The notes under the pieces: model-generated | Seen by the model: the letters and a program-made list of their open reading frames with translations, nothing else | Databases searched by the model: none | What the model was told of the DNA's origin: nothing | From: Tubulanus polymorphus | Lineage: Eukaryota > Nemertea > Palaeonemertea > Tubulaniformes > Tubulanidae | Direction of reading: 5' to 3' | Assembly (NCBI RefSeq): GCF_964204645.1 | Contig: NC_134025.1 | Coordinates: 13,643,001 to 13,707,000, forward strand | Length of the DNA stretch: 64,000 nt | Made by a program: the position numbers and the translations under genes | In this document: positions 57,652-64,000 of the stretch, in pieces | Numbering within the stretch: position 1 is the stretch's first letter | Layout: each line of letters begins with the position of its first letter

Positions 57652-58169
57652 GTCAGAATAACACATGTTCATAAAAAATCATTGGTGTTATAAGCTTATA
57701 CGGACTTAATGCACTACAAACAATTCAGGCCGTAATATATTTTGTGGAAACTTTTCATTGTGAATACAGTAAACCTTGTATAAGTGGGATCAGTGAAAGT
57801 CGGATAATTGCTTATAGTAGACAAATAGTGATGGTCCTGATTTTTCCTTCTCTTTTTCAAAAAAACTAAAGAAATGTTTTTCTTGGTCCCAAAAGATTCA
57901 ACTTAGGCAATTTCTACTGTAGAATAAAGGATGTTTAAAAAAACCTAATTTCAAACATCTTGCTTTTTCGCAGATCGTTCATTCTGACTGCACAAATTAT
58001 TATAACATATTTATTATAAGTGTAAGGTACGAATTCCAATTTTCTAGATAAAACTTAAGAATTTGAATGCCTAAAATGTGCTGATGCAGATCACGGATCA
58101 GAATGAGCTGAGAATAGCATTTGCCAGATGTTTTTTGGTGCCAGCTACAAAAATAAACTCAGTATTACC
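57652..58169. other. PDSS2 intron 2, start
   Basis: Non-coding. TACAGTAAACCTTGTATAAG near 57772 resembles one end of the 58320 MITE, without its partner. Confidence 0.45.
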
Positions 58170-58860
58170 TGACTGGTATGTGAATATATCATATTTTGTA
58201 ACCACAATAAATTGCAGAATTGTAGCTCATGGCATGCTAGGCCTATATGATTATGGTGATTTTCAAGCTATCAAATTCTGTGTGTTCACCAGGGGCGTGA
58301 ATAGTGGAATAACGTGGTACAGTAAACCACACCTTACTCGGACATGGCCATCTCAGACTTCGGGGTAACCTGGACAAAAACAAAATCATTTTTCAGACTT
58401 CTTAAAGTATTTTCCTATCCTTAACTCAGACACTGCTTACCTCGAACTGGTCTTTCCAGTTCAATTTTGTCCGAGTCAGGCGAAGTTTACTGTATTGCCG
58501 TATACTTCAGTAACTATGCATATTTTTTAAACTCAATCGATTGCAGAAGTGTAGCTCATGACAATGATTTTTGTATCAATTCACCCCGGGGGTGGTGTTC
58601 AGTATTGAATTGCCAGATTGTCAAGCATTTCACCAAGTGGTGTCCCTGGACAACTAGTTCTGACATTATGATATTTGATATTTGGTTCATACATGTATCT
58701 ACCTTAGACAGCAGTCCAAACACTTTGCCCAATCATATTCAAGATGGTTGACTCGTGGCTATTGTTGTTTGCTGAAATCGGGTTGTTTACACATTTTTGG
58801 TTTACCTTTGTTAGCGATATTGAAGTTGGCATTGAGCCAATTATGTAAAATCGCGGTACG
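58170..58860 (-). repeat. R153 repeat, diverged fragments
   Basis: Two diverged units with TTTTGTAACCACAATAAATT, TTCACCAGGGGCGTGAATAG (58286) and TTCACCCCGGGGGTGG (58580) end at GTGGTGTCCCTGGACAACTA. A further scrap of the unique half follows to 58860. The MITE at 58320-58492 splits it. Confidence 0.65.
58320..58492. mobile_element. 173-bp Tc1/mariner-type MITE
   Basis: TA flanks both sides. The ends are CAGTAAACCACACCTTACTC and, in reverse, CAGTAAACTTCGCCTGACTC, followed by GGACA. The CAGTNAAC terminus resembles the pogo-like group in this window. Confidence 0.75.
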
Positions 58861-60122
58861 TTTTTAGCCCACTTGGGACTTCAGTCCCAGCGGGCTATTG
58901 CGTTCACTTTTCGTCTGTCCGTTCGTCGATTCGTAGATGGAATCCAGTTATTTTGGTAAGTTTTTAAGACGCTTCAATGTAATGTCTTGATATTTGGGTT
59001 ACACATGTGTCTACTCTAGACACATCTTCACCCCAAAAACTGGCCCTGTCAGAATCAAGATGGCCGACTGTCAGCCATTGTTGTTCGCCAAAATCAGCAT
59101 TTTTTACACAGTTTTGAAGTTTTTGAGGGAAATTTTGAAGACGCTTTGATCAATTACCTTCATCTTTCTTATATATTTGACTCCCCCAAGGGCCCATCAG
59201 CATCAAATTTGGTCAATCAGACTCGAGATGGCTGTCCTATGACCTTTTTAGTGCCCAAAATAGTCAATTTTGGCTGGAATTCTGGGTCCTGTAGCATCCT
59301 TCTGGTTTGCTATTTCTCATTGCAATTTGTGATGGGTATTCTTTGGAAAGGGATGTATTATACCTAAGACAGGTATTTTTGATTAGCCATTTATGACGCA
59401 ATTGGCGGCCATCTTGGTGTCATCAGTACTCATTCGTAGGTGGCAAAAAGGTTTTTCCACATTATATTGATACCTAAGCATATTGTGTTACTACAATCGA
59501 TTGGAAGTTGTAGCCCATAACATGTTCTATGATTTTGGTGAGTTTCAAGGTCACTGATTTTGGTATGTGGCCACCAGTGGGCATTGAATAATACAATAAC
59601 TTAGTATTTCTACATTATATTTGTACCTATGCATATTTTGTCACCCGAATCAATTGCAAAGTTGTAGCTCATGACATCGTCTATGATTGTGGTGAGTTTT
59701 AAGGACATTAGTTATTCTATATGGTCACCAGAGGGCGTTGAATAGTAGAATAACTTAGTATTTCCTTATATGATTGGTACTTAGGCATATTTCGTTACCA
59801 TGATCAGTTGCAAAGTTGTAGTTCATGACATGTTCTATGATTGTGGTGAGTTTCAAGGTCATTGGGTTTTGCATATGGTCACCAGGGGTCGTTGAATAGT
59901 AAAGTAACATGGTATTTCCATATTAAATTGGTAACGAGGCATATTTTGTTATCACAATCAATTACAAAATCATAGCTGCTGACATGTTCTATGATTGTGG
60001 TGGTTTTCCAGGTCATTGATTTTTGTATATAGTCACCAGGGGGCGTTGAATATTGAAATTGTTAGATTGTTGAGCATTTGAAACCACTTCCCAAGTGGGC
60101 ATGGTGTCCCTGGACCCCTAGT
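58861..60122 (-). repeat. R153 repeat, full-length copy
   Basis: It starts TTTTTAGCCCACTTGGGACT and TCAGTCCCAGCGGGCTATTG, and ends CCAAGTGGGCATGGTGTCCC and TGGACCCCTAGT. CTCF-like words at 59571, 59725, 59879 and 60033 are spaced 154 bp each. TTTCAAGGTCA occurs at 59546 and 59857. Length 1262 bp. Confidence 0.9.
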
Positions 60123-61274
60123 TTTATGTGAGCATTTGTTTCATTGGTTCTCGGCTTAAATGACGCATAATCGATGTGATCGAAGACATGGCGAACCTCC
60201 GTCGATGACATGGTCAACTTGTTAAAATTCTACGGAAAACTGTTTTTGGCCGGATGATTTTAGCGCTTGCGTAAAAAATGTAATGACCTCAATTGGGGGG
60301 CATTGTCTCTACAAGCGAATGTGATTGGCCCTTTTTGGGATATACGGGGAATTCCGGCGCTACTAGAATAATTATGGGAAAGCCAAAATAGCGAACGTTT
60401 CATTGGACTAGGCGCTGTGCGCTTGCAAATTCCAAATGCTCATTGCTGGTGAAAATACAATTATTTTACATATCCGCCATAGGTATTGTTTCATTTTAAT
60501 AGCCGGTGATTGTTTTAATTGACATTGAAGTGTAAGTGAACATTCACATGGCCTCCATGTGCACGCTGAGTGCTAATCATTAGACACACCCTCCTACTTC
60601 TTCAATATACACTACTATATATAGTGATACTGTAATAACGCTGCTTGCTGGCGCGCGCACGTTTGACATGAAAATAAGCTTTCATGTAAACTATTATAGC
60701 AGAAGATGAGCGCTGTGTTTTCTTTTTGATAGAATTTGTAATGAATTTCAATTTCTTGTGCCCTGAAAATACTTAGCAGCAAACTATAGGTATAGGTCAA
60801 GGTCTGAATATTTTAGTGGTATTAAAACGATCTACTGACATACGCCGATTTTTAATTACGGTACCGGTATGTTTCGTAGCTTCTGTGGCCATACATTGGA
60901 AAAGGTTGCCAAGACTCAATATTTAGCCACCCTCTGATTTGTGATATCATATGAATTTTATTCAAATATTTTTCATTTTGTGAAAAATATTTTTTCCAAC
61001 TATAAAATAGTCGTCCTGCCTACCTGTACCCTACAAAATTTTGGGTGTGAACCGTGAACTAATGTATTTTTGGCCTTGATTTGACTACAAAATAATTAAT
61101 TCAGAAAGATAAAATGAAATAATAGAACTTTGAATTCATGAATTAAAAAGATTTTTCATAAGCAATGCCCTTACCAAACAGGCTCCAGTTTTCAAGGTAA
61201 ACCACACTTTGCCCATGGGCAATTTATTTAAGTTTTCAAGGGAAATTTTTTAAAAGACTTCACATTTTGCTTGA
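60123..61274. other. PDSS2 intron 2, unannotated
   Basis: Non-coding AT-rich sequence. I see no exon of PDSS2 and no clear repeat. The pieces between 60200 and 60420 are somewhat GC-richer. Confidence 0.45.
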
Positions 61275-62541
61275 TTTTTTAGCCCACTTGGACTTTAGTC
61301 CCAGCGGGCTATTGCGTTCACTTTTCGTCCGTCCGTCCGTCCATCCGTCCGTAGACGGAATCCAGTTATTTTGGGAAGTTTTGAAGACGCTTCAAGGTAA
61401 CGTCTTTATATTTGGGTTACACATGTATCTACCCTAGACACATCTTCAGCCCAAAAACTGGCCCTGTCAGAATCAAGATGGCTGACAAGCAGCCATTGTT
61501 GTTCGCCAAAATCAGCACTTTTGACACATTTTTGAACTTTTTGAGGGAAATTTTGAAGACGCTTTGATCAATTACATTGATCTTTCGGATATATGTGAAT
61601 CCCCCCAGGGCCCATCAACATAACAAAAATTGGGTCGGTCGGACTCAAGATGGCCGTCCTATGACCTTTTTAGTGCCCAAAAATGTTAATTTTGGCCCGA
61701 ATTCTGAGTCCTGTAGCTTCCTACTGGTTTGCCATTTCTCATTGCAATTTGTGATGGGTATTCTTTGGAAAGGGATGTTTTATACCTGAGACAGGTATTT
61801 TTCATCAGCCAATTATGACGCAATTGGCGGCCATCTTTGTGTCACCAGTACTCATTCATAAGTGGGAAAAAGTTTATCCACATTATATTGATACCTAAGC
61901 GTATTTTGCTACCACAATCAATTAGAAAGTTGTAGCTCATAACGTGTTCTATGATTGTGGAGAGTTTCAAGGTAATTGGATTTCGTATATGGCCACCAGG
62001 GGGCGTTGAATTATACAATATCTTTGCATTTCTTTATTATATTCGTACCTATGCATATTTTGTAACCACAATCAATTGGAAAGTTGTAGCTCATGACATC
62101 ATCTATGATTGTTGTGAGTTTTAAGGACATTAGTTTTTCTATATGGTCACCAGGGGGCATTGAATAGTAGAATAACTTAGTATTTACTTATTATATTGGT
62201 ACCTAGGCATATTTTGTTACCATGATCAATTGCAAAGTTGTAGTTCATGACATGTTCTATGATTGTGGTGAGTTTCGAGGTCATTGGGTTTTGAATATGG
62301 TCACCAGGGGGCGTTGAATAGTAGGATGACTTAGTATTTCCATATTAAATTGGTAACGAGGCATATTTTGCTATCACAATCAATTACAAAATCGTAGCTG
62401 CTGACATCTATGATTTTGTTGAGTTTCAAGGTCGTTGGTTTTTGTAAATGGTCACAAGGGGGCGTTGAATATTGAAATTGTTAGATTGTTGAGCATTTGA
62501 AACCACTTCCCAAGTGGGCATGGTGTCCCTGGACCCCTAGT
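61275..62541 (-). repeat. R153 repeat, full-length copy with best CTCF-like site
   Basis: The same ends as the copy at 58861. Units at 61993, 62148, 62301 and 62452 (periods 155, 153, 151 bp) carry TGGCCACCAGGGGGCGTTG, TCACCAGGGGGCATTG, TCACCAGGGGGCGTTG and TCACAAGGGGGCGTTG. The head has (GTCC)n-type CGTCCGTCCGTCCATCCGTC. Length about 1.27 kb. Confidence 0.9.
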
Positions 62542-62759
62542 CATATGTTTATATCTATCCATCGTTAGTAGGATCAGATGCAAGATGACTGTCCTGTGAA
62601 CTTTTTCATGTTTTTGGCTTCAATTCCATGACCATAGCTTACATATGGTTTGTCATTTTCCTTGAAATTTATTATGGGACAGAGTGTACTATGGGAAGGG
62701 ATCATTTACATATCAGACAGGTTTTGTGATCAGTCAATTTCTGCTTAATTGGCAGCCAA
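62542..62759. repeat. R153-like fragment
   Basis: A diverged piece of the unique half (CAAGATGACTGTCCTGTGAA, TTGTCATTTTCCTTGAAATT) lies between the full copy and the LINE relic. Confidence 0.45.
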
Positions 62760-63640
62760 CTAAGTAACAAGCATTTTAAAAAGTTGTAAGAACGATGTAT
62801 GAGCAGCAGCCTTTCTTACGTTTGTCCATAAGCTTATTGATACGATCAGCTTTGAAGGATGCAACAGCATTATGACAATTGGTGCGATCTGTCCTGGGCA
62901 GAATACCCCATGTCTCAGTGTCCATGCCGCTGGATTTAAATTGACGCTTGAGTGAGTCCTTGAAGCTGAGATGTGGACGGCCATCACGCAGTTAGTAGTA
63001 GGGCCTTAGGTATCCTGCTATCATCCATCTGTACAAGGTGACCACACCAGCGGAGTTGAGCTTTCATGATATGCGCCTCGACGCCAATACAGCCACACCT
63101 CTCAAACACGGTTGTGTTCAGTACATAGTCCTGCCATTTTATTCCACAGATGCGCCTTAGGCAGTGCATTTGTCTTGCAGCCATACAACATAAATGAGAG
63201 TAGTCGCTTGGTAGACTTGGATCTTGTAGACAGTCTGTTGCCATGATCGTTCTAAAGTCTCTTATTGCGTCTGGGAATGCAGTTCTGGCCTAATGGTAGC
63301 ACCATAAGACGTTCAGATATCCCTTCTGGGGCTGTCTCTAGGTCTTTCATCAAGTCGGTTCTGATGGCAAAGCCAACTCCAGCATGCCTTGGGGTACCCT
63401 CTGGTAGTCCTTTCCAGAAGAAAGCGTAACCAGAATCTGACTGCTTGCGAAAAGCATTGCTGTTGACCTGCACATATTTTAAGTGGGTGTTGTTTGTGCT
63501 GAGCAAGACCACTCTCTCGTCTGCAGCAGTCATGTTCCATCTGATGCCACTGGAGGCTGGAGCAGATGCAGATCAATTGCCTTGTTGGGCTAGAGAACTT
63601 AATCCATCCTGGTTTCCGAAACGGCAATGTCCTTCACCTA
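62760..63640 (-). pseudogene. Internally deleted LINE (CFDP2-like endonuclease plus RT tail)
   Basis: The minus strand from 63540 reads SGYAFFWKGLPEGTPRHAGV, GFAIRTDLMKDLE and GISERLMVLPLG, the start of the AP-endonuclease domain of craniofacial-development-protein-2-like LINEs. At about 63245 the frame jumps to CLRRICGIKWQDYVLNTTVF, QLRWCGHLVQMDDSRIPKAL, the tail after the polymerase. The bulk of the endonuclease and all of the RT core are missing. Frameshifts follow in the C-terminal part (62987-62760). It is a defective copy in PDSS2 intron 2. Confidence 0.78.
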
Positions 63641-64000
63641 GGAAGGCTGCCATCGTCCAAGGCTATCCGGGTTTGAACTCAGTGTTTTCCATCACCTAGG
63701 AAGGCTGCCATCATCCGAGGCTGCCAGCTCAGATGCCTTGCAGGGCTTATGGTCACTTAGCAGACCAGGTTTTTGAATCAGAGTTTTCCGTCTCCTAGGT
63801 GCAGTTTATTGCGAGCTCCAACTCGGCTCAATATGGTCCGTGGTTGGCTTTCCTATTATGACCAGGCAGGCCCCACAAATGAGGCTCCCCCTATCCGCCA
63901 CCTGGGGACGCGTTGAGTGGCTCCATGAGCTGATCTCTGGGAATGATACCCAGAACCCAGCCTAGGAATTAAGGATACAAAACTGTAATGATAGTATCGA
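63641..64000. other. Right edge, probable 5' part of the LINE relic
   Basis: GC-richer sequence with a repeated word CACCTAGGAAGGCTGCCATC at 63636-63655 and 63692-63711. It is probably the 5' UTR region of the minus-strand LINE. No host exon seen. Confidence 0.4.

Noticed and set aside
61577-61789. Similar short ORFs recurring in R153 copies (also 59146-59367 and 44352-44579)
   Set aside because: The frame is shared because the repeat is shared, but it is short, starts differ and it is broken in other copies. No domain is recognisable.
61275-62541. R153 as a Helitron
   Set aside because: One end has a hairpin and CTAG-T, but the opposite end lacks the TC start, so I leave it unclassified.
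57652-64000. Third PDSS2 exon
   Set aside because: I searched for the next conserved block (LAEITELIHIALLVH in vertebrates) and did not find it. It must lie beyond the window.

Overview
This is nuclear DNA from a multicellular animal, most likely a marine invertebrate. Three recognisable animal genes are broken into short exons with GT-AG introns. The introns are packed with LINE, DIRS, SINE, hAT, piggyBac-like and pogo-like sequences, foldback elements and microsatellites. There is no bacterial gene organisation. AGGCCTA-type words, the tRNA-derived SINE with an ATT tail and the DIRS element suggest an invertebrate such as an echinoderm, hemichordate or mollusc. The sequence alone does not settle the species. 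Exon joins were made by hand and checked by reading-phase arithmetic.

Left part (1-17 kb): the 5' two-thirds of a B3GALNT2-like beta-1,3-N-acetylgalactosaminyltransferase gene on the minus strand. Six exons run from 16799 down to 2059, and the DxD-containing 3' exons must lie left of position 1. Its introns hold two hAT-transposase-derived relics (8269-7769 and 5007-3314), a piggyBac-like MITE and a 2.3 kb inverted-repeat element. An unrecognised 118-codon ORF starts divergently 333 bp from the B3GALNT2 start codon.

Middle (17.5-28.4 kb): a gene desert with a dispersed repeat family, pogo-like MITEs, the 3' end of a LINE and an uninterrupted (TA)n tract of over 400 bp.

Middle-right (28.4-43.6 kb): a complete malonyl-CoA decarboxylase gene (MLYCD) on the minus strand. 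Nine coding exons give 485 codons with all phases consistent. Its last intron contains a 4.9 kb DIRS-type tyrosine-recombinase retrotransposon that is broken by frameshifts and an internal deletion.

Right (48.8-64 kb): the first two exons of PDSS2, a decaprenyl-diphosphate synthase subunit for coenzyme Q, on the plus strand. It is divergent from MLYCD and runs off the right edge. Its introns carry a SINE, several large palindromes, minisatellite-bearing inverted-repeat elements and three long copies of the dispersed family.

The most striking signal is that dispersed family, here called R153. Full-length copies are about 1.26 kb and contain four to five tandem units of about 153 bp. Each unit pairs a near-consensus CTCF-like core with a TCAAGGTCA nuclear-receptor half site. 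At least eight copies or fragments lie in this window.
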